Source of the DNA: Clostridium_AD sp036569345
GTDB taxonomy: Bacteria > Bacillota > Clostridia > Clostridiales > Clostridiaceae
Length of the DNA: 64,000 nucleotides
Direction of reading: 5' to 3'
Assembly (NCBI RefSeq): GCF_036569345.1
Contig: NZ_DATCQT010000055.1
Location: 92,239-156,238 of the forward strand
Under the pieces are notes generated by a model, which was not told the origin of the DNA, did no database searches, and saw only the letters and a program-made list of their open reading frames with translations. Positions 53,029 to 61,713 of the stretch are shown one piece after another (position 1 is the first letter of the stretch; every line of letters begins with the position of its first letter). Made by a program: the position numbers and the translations under genes.

Positions 53029-54186
53029 TTAAGAGCTCAGGTCATTTGTACGTTTTGTTACAATCTTTATTAAGAATAATTTTATTATACCAGCAATAGG
53101 TACCGATAAAAGCATCCCAATAATGCCAGCTATTGAACCACCTATTGTTATTGCCATGATTATAAATATTGGATGAAGTCCCATGCTATCTCCTACCACT
53201 TTCGGCGATATAACCGCACCATCAAGTTGTTGCACAGCAAGTAGTACAATCACTGCCCACAAAGCTATGATTGGATTCGGGCTAAGAAGACCAATAATTA
53301 TTGCTGGAATACCTCCAATTAATGGACCAACATAGGGTATAATATTAGCAATACCTGCAGTAAATCCGATAAGAATAGCAAAATCGAGACCTATAATAGA
53401 CAATCCAATACTGCTAATTAATCCAACTATTAAACCATCAAGCAATTGCCCTCTTATAAACCTAGATATAATATAATTAATTTCAAATATAGTTTTATTA
53501 AGGCTCTTAAATTTACTTTCCTTCATTATAAGACTCACTGAATTCAAATAGAGTTTTCTGAAAAACTCATAGTCCTTTAATAAATAGAAAGAAATAAACA
53601 ATCCAATAAAACTATTTACAAGGATGTTGCCTATACCTGCAAATATGCCAATGATACTATTTATAGAAAATGATAAATAGGAGTATACTTGCTTTATAGC
53701 TTGCGATAAATAGCTCTTTATATCAATTGAAAGACCACTCTCAGTAATTTTTTTATTAATAAAATCAAAAAGTTCATTATATCGTTTTATATAATCACCA
53801 ATAGTTGCAAACATAACTGATAACGTTTCATTACTACTAATTTGTCCACCAATCATTGCATAAATGCTATAAATAAGTATAATAAATAATAAAATTACTA
53901 CTAAATATGTTAAAACAATACTAATTAAATGGGTTTTATATTTTAGTTTTAGACGTTTAATAAGAAACAAATCTATGATTTTTGATAATGGATATAATAG
54001 ATAAGCAATTATACAACCAATAATAAGTGGAGAAATTATTGAAAATATAGATTTTACTGTATTAATAGTATTATTAAAAATTTCTCTGAAATTAAAGACT
54101 ACATTATAACTTATAAAAATAAGTGTAGCTGTGAGGACAACATATAATATTTTTTTAAGATACTTTCTATCAAATCTGGTTTGCAT
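53029..54186 (-). CDS. AI-2E family transporter
   Basis: A 385-residue membrane protein with eight hydrophobic segments. The family's late blocks are clear: FIRGQLLDGLIVGLISSIGL, GFTAGIANIIPYVGPLIGGIP and QQLDGAVISPKVVGDSMGLHP. Members have been linked to autoinducer-2 export or, more recently, sodium/proton exchange, so the substrate is open. AAGGATG precedes the ATG. Confidence 0.92.
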   Translation of the reverse strand: MQTRFDRKYLKKILYVVLTATLIFISYNVVFNFREIFNNTINTVKSIFSIISPLIIGCIIAYLLYPLSKIIDLFLIKRLKLKYKTHLISIVLTYLVVILLFIILIYSIYAMIGGQISSNETLSVMFATIGDYIKRYNELFDFINKKITESGLSIDIKSYLSQAIKQVYSYLSFSINSIIGIFAGIGNILVNSFIGLFISFYLLKDYEFFRKLYLNSVSLIMKESKFKSLNKTIFEINYIISRFIRGQLLDGLIVGLISSIGLSIIGLDFAILIGFTAGIANIIPYVGPLIGGIPAIIIGLLSPNPIIALWAVIVLLAVQQLDGAVISPKVVGDSMGLHPIFIIMAITIGGSIAGIIGMLLSVPIAGIIKLFLIKIVTKRTNDLSS

Positions 54187-54243
54187 AATTACACATCCTT
54201 AATATTAAAGCATTTTAGGGGAACATGGACATCTTTTACTATA

Positions 54244-54625
54244 TTACACCTTTGGAGTTGCTCCCCTAAATACCTTTATAAAATCCGTTTCTATATCATC
54301 AATATTTTCGTATGTTAGTTCAAGCCCTAACAACTTTTTTAGAAATAATTGTTTTGATTTATTACACCTAAAAACTCTGGGATTCTTTTATCTACAAGTT
54401 TTGACAATATAACGGCTTCATATACGTTCTTTTCTGAATTCTTTTTGAAAATGCTCGGTTTAAATTTCTTTATAACAACCTTTTCTCCAATATCAGAACT
54501 TGCAATCTTCACACTTGTTCTAAAAATGGGTATAAAAAACCCGTAGAACAATAAACTGTCCCACAGGTGTATAATTCATCCTGTTGCCATTTAGGCCCAG
54601 CCCCACGAACTCTTTTGGAGTTCAT
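54244..54625 (-). pseudogene. Decayed protein-kinase-like gene
   Basis: Three minus-strand coding segments in different frames. From ATG 54623-54625: MNSKRVRGAGPKWQQDELY to STGFLYPFLEQV, then a stop. Next, in another frame, KIASSDIGEKVVIKKFKPSI to IPEFLGVINQNNYF, whose VVIKKF lysine and following helix resemble the N-lobe of protein kinases. Then LKKLLGLELTYENIDDIETD to FRGATPKV-stop. Most of the kinase body is missing, so the gene lost its centre and shifted frame at least twice. A stem followed by TTTTTT near 54535-54565 looks like a terminator but falls inside the coding remnant. Confidence 0.6.
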
Positions 54626-54718
54626 CGCCTGCTCAGTTTGTACTGTAGATTTGTATGCAGTGCAAAGAGATCACCCTAATCCTATCATATATATTTTTAT
54701 ATGTCAATTTTTTCAAAA

Positions 54719-55825
54719 TTATATAAAAATTTTTGGTATGCTTGGATTTCCACTCAAATACATAAGTGGTGGATAATACATTGAAAACTGGAGTATTTCT
54801 CCTAATTTTATTTCAATATCACAATCTTCAATATCTATAATTAAATGATCCGAACTACTTCCTACAATTTTGACACCTTGCCTTTGTGGAATTAGCTTAT
54901 CGTGTGTCCCAAAATCCTGTTTTCCCACTGCTAGTAGCGCCCTTTTTCTTATTCCCTTATCCTCATAAGTTGCTTTATATCCAAAAGCATCTATAAATAC
55001 TTCCCCAATAGGATATGTGGGTTTATATTTTATTTCAACTACCTGAGCTTTTAGGACAAAAGTATCCTTATGCATATGTTTCATATCATATCCCCAGAAC
55101 TTCTCTAAGTCTTCTGCTAATAATATTCCCTCGCCTATCCTTAAGTTATTTACTCTTTTAGGCATCTTCTCATCTATTACTAAAGGCAGTGAACTTGTAG
55201 CTCCCCCGGAAATCATTTCTAATCTTCTATTTATTCTACTTTCTATTACTTCAGCAATGGTGCATAATCTCCCCAAATTCTCTACCGTCGGAATTATCGC
55301 TCCATAACAACCTAAATTCGTTCCTACTCCATATAACTCAACATTTCCAAGGTGATTTTCTACATATTCTGCTAAGCTAATAAATTCTTCCTCGTCAAAA
55401 ACACCTTCTCTTAAATCCCCAAGGTCAAACATTAGAATTACCTTATGTGTTTTGCCTTGTAATTCACATTCCTTTTGGATTAAATTTAATGTTTCTATTT
55501 CAGAATTTAGACTAACATCAGCAAACTTAACCAATTCTTTTATTTCACTAAACATTGGAATTCTAAGCATCATAAAAGGTTTACCTAAGCCATATTCATT
55601 TAGTTTAATTATTTGATCCATTCTTGAGCTTGCTATATATGTGCACCCAGCATTTGCAAACTGCTCTGAAACTTCTGGTATCGCATTAAACCCCTTAACT
55701 ACCCCTGTAATGCTTATCCCCTGAGAATTACACAAATCTACCATGAATTTTACATTTTCATATACCTTCTTTAAATCAATTTGAAGCATTGGATATGTAA
55801 TATCTGAACAAGATTTTAGTTTCAT
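54719..55825 (-). CDS. Alanine/ornithine-racemase-family PLP enzyme
   Basis: A 368-residue fold-type III PLP enzyme. The PLP lysine is in ITGVVKGFNAIPEV (about residue 44). VSLNSEIETLNLIQKEC, LMFDLGDLREGVF and GVGTNLGCYGAIIPT line the barrel, and MISGGATSSLPL binds the phosphate. The sequence matches the ornithine racemase/YhfX group better than alanine racemases, but here there are no ornithine aminomutase genes nearby, so the substrate is uncertain. AAGGAGAT precedes the ATG. Divergent from the DUF362 gene across a dyad-rich promoter. Confidence 0.87.
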   Translation of the reverse strand: MKLKSCSDITYPMLQIDLKKVYENVKFMVDLCNSQGISITGVVKGFNAIPEVSEQFANAGCTYIASSRMDQIIKLNEYGLGKPFMMLRIPMFSEIKELVKFADVSLNSEIETLNLIQKECELQGKTHKVILMFDLGDLREGVFDEEEFISLAEYVENHLGNVELYGVGTNLGCYGAIIPTVENLGRLCTIAEVIESRINRRLEMISGGATSSLPLVIDEKMPKRVNNLRIGEGILLAEDLEKFWGYDMKHMHKDTFVLKAQVVEIKYKPTYPIGEVFIDAFGYKATYEDKGIRKRALLAVGKQDFGTHDKLIPQRQGVKIVGSSSDHLIIDIEDCDIEIKLGEILQFSMYYPPLMYLSGNPSIPKIFI

Positions 55826-55859
55826 ACTTAATCTCCTTTAATAGATTTTTATTAATATT

Positions 55860-55893
55860 ATCAGATAGTAACATATTAATATTACTATCTGAT
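55860..55893. promoter_or_regulatory. Dyad 1 in the racemase/DUF362 divergent promoter
   Basis: ATCAGATAGTAA / TTACTATCTGAT exact 12-base arms, 10-base loop, 35 bases upstream of the racemase start. Operator or leader hairpin. Confidence 0.6.
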
Positions 55894-55913
55894 GAACATT
55901 AATTATTGTTACT

Positions 55914-55951
55914 AGTATACCATGTTAATATATACCATGAAATGGTATACT
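55914..55951. promoter_or_regulatory. Dyad 2 with three TATACCAT units
   Basis: AGTATACCAT (55914-55923) and ATGGTATACT (55942-55951) are exact inverted arms; a third TATACCATG (55931-55939) lies between. It covers the promoter zone of the DUF362 gene, so a regulator site is likely. Confidence 0.6.
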
Positions 55952-56000
55952 ATTATTAAATTAAGACATATTAAAATATCATGTTTAAAGGGGTGTAAAT

Positions 56001-57161
56001 ATGAGCAAAGTAATAATTAAGGAGTGCGAAAGCTATAATATAGATGCTGTTATAGAAAAGCTAACCACTGGCATGGATTTTATAGGTGGATGGGGTTCCT
56101 TTGTAAAGCCTGGTATGAAAGTACTACTAAAAGTGAATTTAATTGGTCCAAAATCTTCAGAAACTGCTGCTGTTACTCACTCGGAATTTGTACGAGCCAT
56201 AGCTATTATTCTAAAAAAAATGGACTGTACAGTTTGGATTGGAGACAGTTCAGGTGGTGCAATAGCTGGAATAGCACCTACAAAGCAAAGCTTTGAAGTA
56301 TCCGGTTTAAATAAAGTAGCCTTAGAGACTGGAGCAGAAATTAAGAATTTTGACAGAGAAGGTGTTAAAGAATGTTTGATAAAATCTGATTACGCTACTA
56401 AGATGTATTTAGCAAAACCTATATTTGATGCAGATTTAGTTATTAGCCTTCCAAAATTCAAGACCCATACAGCAGCTATATACACAGGGGCAGTTAAAAA
56501 TGTATTTGGTTTTATACCTGGGCTTAGAAAAGCAGAATATCATAAGCTACTACCAGATCCAAAGAATTTTGGAAGCATGCTGGCAGATATACATGAAAAT
56601 TCTAAAATAGCACTACACATTATGGATGGAATTACTGCAATGCAGGGTGAAGGACCTACCGCAGGTGATGTTTACAATGCACATAAAATACTTATAAGTA
56701 CAGATCCTCTAGCTCTTGATACTGTTGCAACAAAAATGATAGGACTAGATATAATTGATCTTCCCATACTAAATGCAGCTAGAGAGAGAAACATAGGAGA
56801 GTGGAAATTAGAGAACATTCATGTTTGTGGGGACTATAATTCTCCTCCAGAACTTAAAGGATTTAAATTACCTAAAAAATTCACTAGTAAAAAGAAACAA
56901 AACTATAAGGCACTTATAAAGGTTATTAATTTTCTAAAAACACGACCAACGATTAATCTCTCAATATGTAAAAGTTGTAATATGTGCGTAGAGAGTTGCC
57001 CTGTTCAAGCAATAGACAAGGAAACTAAGAAAATTGACTACTCTAAATGTATTGAATGTATGTGTTGCCACGAGTTATGCAGATATAAAGCTGTTGAACT
57101 AAAAAAAGACAATGTGATTGCTGGACTTATGACAAAACTCTATCGAGGTAAATATAAATAA
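56001..57161 (+). CDS. DUF362 protein with C-terminal 2x[4Fe-4S] ferredoxin domain
   Basis: A 386-residue protein. The DUF362 domain (about 1-300) has VLLKVNLIGPKSSETAAVTH, GDSSGGAIAGI and SLPKFKTHTAAIYTGAVKN. Two ferredoxin motifs follow at about 317-372: CKSCNMCVESCP and CIECMCCHELC. These proteins are widespread in anaerobes and act as iron-sulfur electron carriers of unknown reaction. GGGGTG precedes the ATG. 65 bases upstream of the next gene on the same strand. Confidence 0.88.
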   Translation: MSKVIIKECESYNIDAVIEKLTTGMDFIGGWGSFVKPGMKVLLKVNLIGPKSSETAAVTHSEFVRAIAIILKKMDCTVWIGDSSGGAIAGIAPTKQSFEVSGLNKVALETGAEIKNFDREGVKECLIKSDYATKMYLAKPIFDADLVISLPKFKTHTAAIYTGAVKNVFGFIPGLRKAEYHKLLPDPKNFGSMLADIHENSKIALHIMDGITAMQGEGPTAGDVYNAHKILISTDPLALDTVATKMIGLDIIDLPILNAARERNIGEWKLENIHVCGDYNSPPELKGFKLPKKFTSKKKQNYKALIKVINFLKTRPTINLSICKSCNMCVESCPVQAIDKETKKIDYSKCIECMCCHELCRYKAVELKKDNVIAGLMTKLYRGKYK

Positions 57162-57226
57162 TAGATGAAACGATAAAAGAAGTTTTAAAAACATGGAATG
57201 GAAGACAAATATAGAGGAGTGACATA

Positions 57227-57772
57227 ATGTATTTTGAGAAATGTGGAAATGTTAATACAAAAGAGGCAGTAAAACTTGCTGTTAAAACTGCAAAAGATAG
57301 AGGAATTAATTATATTGTGGTAGCCTCTAATGAAGGTGAAACTGCAAAAGTGCTTAAAGATTGTGGGATAAATATAGTTGTAGTTACTCATGCAAACGGC
57401 TATAAAGAGGCAGGTACTCAGGAAATGTCCTATAAAACAAGAACAGAATTAGAAAGCTATGGCTTTAAGGTTTATACTTCATCTCATGCCCTTTCAGGAG
57501 CAGAGAGAAGCCTTTCTAAAAAGTTTGGAGGAATATCTCCAATTGAGGTTATGGCTTATTCCTTAAGAATGTTTGGTCAAGGAATTAAAGTTTGCGTAGA
57601 AATATCTACAATGGCATTAGATGGTGGAATGATACCATATGACGAGGATATTATATCAATAGGTGGCACTGGACGTGGCGCTGATAGTGCTATAATACTT
57701 AGGCCAGCTCATAGCTCAGATATACTTCAAACTAAAATAAAAGAAATAATTTGTAAACCGGCGCAATGGTAG
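57227..57772 (+). CDS. Stand-alone pyruvate-kinase alpha/beta (C-terminal) domain protein
   Basis: A 181-residue protein. TKEAVKLAVKTAKDRGINYIVVASNEGETAKVL and the closing GGTGRGADSAIILRPAHS match the COG1751 group, related to the C-terminal domain of pyruvate kinase but without a catalytic barrel. It may bind a phosphorylated ligand; no reaction is known. AGAGGAGTGA precedes the ATG. Likely co-transcribed with the DUF362 gene and followed by a terminator. Confidence 0.85.
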   Translation: MYFEKCGNVNTKEAVKLAVKTAKDRGINYIVVASNEGETAKVLKDCGINIVVVTHANGYKEAGTQEMSYKTRTELESYGFKVYTSSHALSGAERSLSKKFGGISPIEVMAYSLRMFGQGIKVCVEISTMALDGGMIPYDEDIISIGGTGRGADSAIILRPAHSSDILQTKIKEIICKPAQW

Positions 57773-57782
57773 AATACATTTG

Positions 57783-57809
57783 GGAGATGATATTAAATCG
57801 TCTCCTTTT
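57783..57809 (+). terminator. Terminator of the DUF362 unit
   Basis: GGAGATGAT / ATCGTCTCC stem (one G-T pair) around a short AT loop, then TTTTATC. Confidence 0.8.
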
Positions 57810-57904
57810 ATCGTATACAATGATATAATAAATCTATTGAAAATAAATATTAAAAGTTAATACTGAATAATCATATATAAAATATAGATTTGAAAGGAAT
57901 TAAA

Positions 57905-58534
57905 ATGAAGGAATTTTTATTTAAAGCGAGTAATCTTATTTACAAGGACAATTTAATTTATAAAAACGTAAAAATTGAGCAAGGAAAAATTAATTTTATA
58001 GTAGGTGAAAGTGGATGTGGAAAAAGCACTTTTTTAAAGCTATTGAACCAGTCTATAAATGCAAGGTCTGGGGAATTATTATATAAAAATAAACCAGTAA
58101 GTTCATATGACCCTATAGTGCTAAGACGTGAAGTAAGTCTAGTTTCTCAGGAGGTATTTCTCTTTGATGAGAATATAACCGATAATTTTAAAACTTTTTA
58201 CGCACTTAGAAAAAAACCTATGCCTGATAAAGAATATATCGAATACATCACAAATCTTTGCTGCGTAAATGTTCCACTTGACCAAAATGCCTCTACTTTG
58301 TCTGGTGGAGAACGCCAAAGGGTTTACATATCAATTTTTTTATCATTAAACCCAAGTGTTATATTACTTGACGAGCCAACTTCTGCATTAGATGAAAAAA
58401 ATAGTCATGAAATGATGATAAATATAACGAATTTCTGCAAAACTAAAAACATTGAGCTTGTAATTGTAAGCCATAATAAAACTATTGTTGATGAATTTAG
58501 TGAAAATAAAATTGAAATAGTTAAGGGGGCTTAG
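57905..58534 (+). CDS. fetA: Iron-export-type ABC ATPase (FetA-like)
   Basis: A 209-residue ATPase. Walker A VGESGCGKST, Q-loop SLVSQEVFLF, signature LSGGERQRVY, Walker B VILLDEPTSALDEKNS and switch His SHNKT are intact. Its short length and its partner FetB-type permease 2 bases downstream identify the FetAB (YbbL/YbbM) system, which in E. coli aids iron efflux and oxidative stress resistance. ATG 57905 has AAAGGA 6 bases upstream; a TTG five codons earlier is unlikely. Confidence 0.88.
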   Translation: MKEFLFKASNLIYKDNLIYKNVKIEQGKINFIVGESGCGKSTFLKLLNQSINARSGELLYKNKPVSSYDPIVLRREVSLVSQEVFLFDENITDNFKTFYALRKKPMPDKEYIEYITNLCCVNVPLDQNASTLSGGERQRVYISIFLSLNPSVILLDEPTSALDEKNSHEMMINITNFCKTKNIELVIVSHNKTIVDEFSENKIEIVKGA

Positions 58535-58536
58535 AT

Positions 58537-59307
58537 ATGGCAGGCGTTGTTCAGCTAAGTATTTTCAAGTTTTCACTTATTTATTTACTTCTTATTGTAG
58601 TTCTCATAATCATGAAAAAATCTAAGGTTAATCAATCGAAGCTTCTTTTAGTTGCAAGTTTAAGGATGACTCTTCAGCTTGTCCTTGTGGGTTACATACT
58701 TCAATATGTTTTTAAAAATCCAAATCCACTATTTACTATAATTTTCTTAATACTTATGATATCATTTTCTATTCATAGAGTAATCGGAGGTAGAAAAGAT
58801 TTAAACAACAATTTTAAGATTGCAATAGCATGTTCTTTAACGTTTTGTGGACTTTTTGTTTTAATATTTTTTGTATCCGTAGTTGTTGGAAAATCTATAT
58901 TTAACCCTCAATACACTATTCCACTCGCTGGGATGATTATTGGTAATGCAATGACTGGAGTAAACATTGCAATAAAGACTTTTATGGATGATATAAGCAA
59001 AGAAAAAAATAAAATTAATACTTTACTTAACTTAGGAGTGGAACCTAAAGATATTCTAAAACCCTTTGCTAATAATGCTTTAGAAACTGCCTTAATTCCT
59101 ACCATGAATTCCATGCTAGGGATGGGAATAATTTTTTTACCTGGAATGATGACAGGACAAATGTTATCAGGTACATTACCTACCACAGCCATTATGTACC
59201 AAATAGCTATTATGATTGCCATTTGCTGCTCAGTTTGTACAACAATTTTCTTATCTCTAAACTTGGGTTATAAATCTTTATATAATAGTCGAAAGCAGTT
59301 TTTATAA
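58537..59307 (+). CDS. fetB: Iron-export-type ABC permease (FetB/UPF0014)
   Basis: A 256-residue protein with seven or so hydrophobic segments. The UPF0014 motifs are plain: VASLRMTLQLVLVGYIL, PLAGMIIGNAMTGVNIAIKTF, ALETALIPTMNSMLGMGIIFLPGMMTGQMLSG. It forms the membrane part of the FetAB transporter. GGGGGC lies before the ATG, within the end of fetA. Confidence 0.92.
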   Translation: MAGVVQLSIFKFSLIYLLLIVVLIIMKKSKVNQSKLLLVASLRMTLQLVLVGYILQYVFKNPNPLFTIIFLILMISFSIHRVIGGRKDLNNNFKIAIACSLTFCGLFVLIFFVSVVVGKSIFNPQYTIPLAGMIIGNAMTGVNIAIKTFMDDISKEKNKINTLLNLGVEPKDILKPFANNALETALIPTMNSMLGMGIIFLPGMMTGQMLSGTLPTTAIMYQIAIMIAICCSVCTTIFLSLNLGYKSLYNSRKQFL

Positions 59308-59336
59308 ATAGAATATTGCTATCGTTTTAATTTTGA

Positions 59337-59362
59337 AAGCTGTGAACTAATGTCCACAGCTT
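59337..59362. terminator. Bidirectional terminator between fetB and the GH20 gene
   Basis: AAGCTGTG/CACAGCTT stem around ten bases, between convergent genes; a modest T-run follows on plus. Confidence 0.7.
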
Positions 59363-59401
59363 CTATAATTAATTATTTTGATACTCTATTCGCAGTTAGG
59401 A

Positions 59402-61312
59402 TCAATTTTCAAATTTTGCATCATATTTTCTGAGGATGGTACATATTTGCCAAATAAATTCTTTTATTCGATACAGTTCACTCTCTCGACTGACCGTTCT
59501 CCACTCTATGCAGTAATCCATTAGCCAGTATTCCAGCTTACTAGCCAGTTCATAGTTTGTATCTAAAGGATGCACATCCTGACCATATTCATATTTTTTA
59601 ATGACTAAAGTCAATTTCTGCATCAGTGCTACACCGCGCGCAGCAAGATAATACTCTAACATTTCCTCTTGGTGGTCTACATAGGAACCAGTAGCATTCT
59701 GTTTAAGGCAATTACTAATTTCTGTGCATCTAAAAACTGCTGTTTTAAGTTGATCCTCAGAAACCAACATCATTTCAACTTTAGCTTTTTCATACATAGA
59801 AACTCCACACTCATTATAAGTCTGATTGTATACTTTATAATCTCTGAAAAATGCCAAATCATTAAAAGTGATTATATCTTGGTGAGAGAGTTCCCGCAGT
59901 AATCCCATTAAATTTTTTTCACGGTCTCCATATTCAACCAATGAAACAGCCTGGTCTATTGTACTGAAATTCCTGTCATCTTCAATGTTCCAGCCTTGTG
60001 CTGCACCGTAAATCATGCATGGAATAGCAAGCGCAGGCATATTAATATGTCCACAATCTCCCCAGTCGGTATTTAAAAATCCCACCGCATGATACTGATT
60101 TCCGAGCATCGCCATCTCCCTGATATTAGTAAAGCTCATGTCATATTCATTAACTAATCGGCTGTAACCAGATACGCTAGGACATACATATTGTTTTAAA
60201 CCTTTATCAGAAAATATTTTAACAATTTCCTCCTTAGCTCCATAATTGTAATACCAGTTGAGGCAGGTAACCTGTGAATTCAGCTTACCCATCTGTTCGT
60301 GATGGTTCTGCACAATATCCCCCCAAATCATTACCTTTTTTCCCTTAACTTCAAGATATTCTACTAACTTGTTGACATAAGAAAGATACAACTCTCCATA
60401 AACCATTTGTTTAGCCATGGAAGCACTTTTACCCTTCCCCAAATCAAATGTTTCATCGCAACAAATGTTTATTTTATCGCTACGGAACAAAGGAATGTAT
60501 TGATCGAGCATACTAGTTATAAGGGTAAAACTTTCTGGGTCAGAAACATTAATGATGTGGTATCTCATTCGGTTATACCAAGTAAATGCCTCTCCCATAC
60601 TTGTGTCCATTTCTCTGTATTTACCAAAGCTCTCTGAGCGGAGTAAATCATACAAATGTCCAAAGGATGCAATGCATGGGACTAACTCAATGCCTCTTAT
60701 ATAGCAGTAATGATCTAGCTCCAAAATTTCTTCTGGGGTAAAAGGATCAGTTTGAGACCAAATTTCTTCAAAACCATCTAAACGCAGGCAGTTCTCCATA
60801 TATAACTGAAGTTGATTGATTTTATAAAGAGATAATCTATCAACCATAGATTTTAGACTGTCCATAGTAGGTACTCTTCCGCGACTAACGTCGAGCATAT
60901 ATCCTCTGTTTGAATAGGATGGTTCATCCTCAATTTCTGTGCATTCAATTTCTGCACGTGATATCTTACATAACTGTATTAGTGTTGCTGTCCCATATAA
61001 AAAACCGCGACTAGAACAAGCTACAATGGTAATTTTATTACTTGTTACAATTAGCTTGTAAGCTTCCTCATTTATATCTTTATTTTTACATTCAAAGTGA
61101 ATACTATTCTTTACAATATTTTCTGAACCTTGTAACACTTTTTTAATTGGTAACGTAATTGCGATGACTTTTTTAATTTCCAGTTGTAATAACTTTGCTG
61201 TTTCCAAATCATTGTCATTTTGCTCCGCCTCTAACACAATAGAAGTATTGTGTCCTATCAAAAACAACCCATCCTGCTTTGTTATCTTCCGTGGCAATGG
61301 GATTAAATACAT
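59402..61312 (-). CDS. Family 20 glycoside hydrolase (beta-N-acetylhexosaminidase-like)
   Basis: A 636-residue protein without a signal peptide, so cytosolic. The N-terminal GH20b-type domain (about 1-130) has EEAYKLIVTSNKITIVACSS and GFLYGTATLIQL. The barrel starts EPSYSNRGYMLDVSRGRVPT and has INICCDETFDLGKGKS, whose Asp-Glu pair is the catalytic acid of GH20. NTDWGDCGHINMP is the late-barrel loop. It would release terminal GlcNAc/GalNAc from imported oligosaccharides or wall turnover products. AAAGGAGGA precedes the ATG. A long palindrome lies at its promoter. Confidence 0.87.
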   Translation of the reverse strand: MYLIPLPRKITKQDGLFLIGHNTSIVLEAEQNDNDLETAKLLQLEIKKVIAITLPIKKVLQGSENIVKNSIHFECKNKDINEEAYKLIVTSNKITIVACSSRGFLYGTATLIQLCKISRAEIECTEIEDEPSYSNRGYMLDVSRGRVPTMDSLKSMVDRLSLYKINQLQLYMENCLRLDGFEEIWSQTDPFTPEEILELDHYCYIRGIELVPCIASFGHLYDLLRSESFGKYREMDTSMGEAFTWYNRMRYHIINVSDPESFTLITSMLDQYIPLFRSDKINICCDETFDLGKGKSASMAKQMVYGELYLSYVNKLVEYLEVKGKKVMIWGDIVQNHHEQMGKLNSQVTCLNWYYNYGAKEEIVKIFSDKGLKQYVCPSVSGYSRLVNEYDMSFTNIREMAMLGNQYHAVGFLNTDWGDCGHINMPALAIPCMIYGAAQGWNIEDDRNFSTIDQAVSLVEYGDREKNLMGLLRELSHQDIITFNDLAFFRDYKVYNQTYNECGVSMYEKAKVEMMLVSEDQLKTAVFRCTEISNCLKQNATGSYVDHQEEMLEYYLAARGVALMQKLTLVIKKYEYGQDVHPLDTNYELASKLEYWLMDYCIEWRTVSRESELYRIKEFIWQICTILRKYDAKFEN

Positions 61313-61374
61313 ACTTGTTCCTCCTTTACTTTTTCCATTTACAACATAATATTTTAATTAGATGTATTATAATA

Positions 61375-61418
61375 GTAAAGACACTATCAGCTTCAAACTG
61401 CTGATAGTGTCTTTACTA
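61375..61418. promoter_or_regulatory. 18-bp-arm palindrome upstream of the GH20 gene
   Basis: AGTAAAGACACTATCAGC (61375-61392) and its exact inverse (61401-61418) around an 8-base loop. On the minus strand TATAAT (about 61368-61373) follows at once, so the dyad covers the -35 zone of the GH20 promoter: a probable operator. Read on plus it precedes CTTTTT and could also end a transcript. The remaining 61419-61690 shows only AT-rich sequence. Confidence 0.6.
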
Positions 61419-61713
61419 ACTTTTTATTGTATTTTATAGGATAAAACCTATCTTGCATTCTTAATTTTGATATATATTCTTTATCATTATACTAAATTTC
61501 ATTCAATAGCTAAGTTACACAATGGCCTAGGCGTTAATATTCTTTTTTATTATATTAAGCATCATTTAAGTTTTGTTCTAATATTAAATTAACAATCTAA
61601 TATGTTTCATTATAACATACAAACCATTATATTAATAATTTTTTTGATGGTTATGGTATAATTACGTTACAGATCTGATTTGACATTTATTTTATAAAAG
61701 GAGGTGTGATTAA

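Noticed and set aside
54535..54720. Riboswitch-like attenuator with competing ACAGG/CCTGT and terminator stems
   Set aside because: The same bases read as a continuous coding remnant (GPKWQQDELYTCGTVY), so protein decay explains the sequence better. The stem relies on three G-U pairs.
59337..59362. Third copy of the C-loop small RNA
   Set aside because: The GCTGTG stem resembles the RNA terminators, but there is no C-loop hairpin and no matching promoter.
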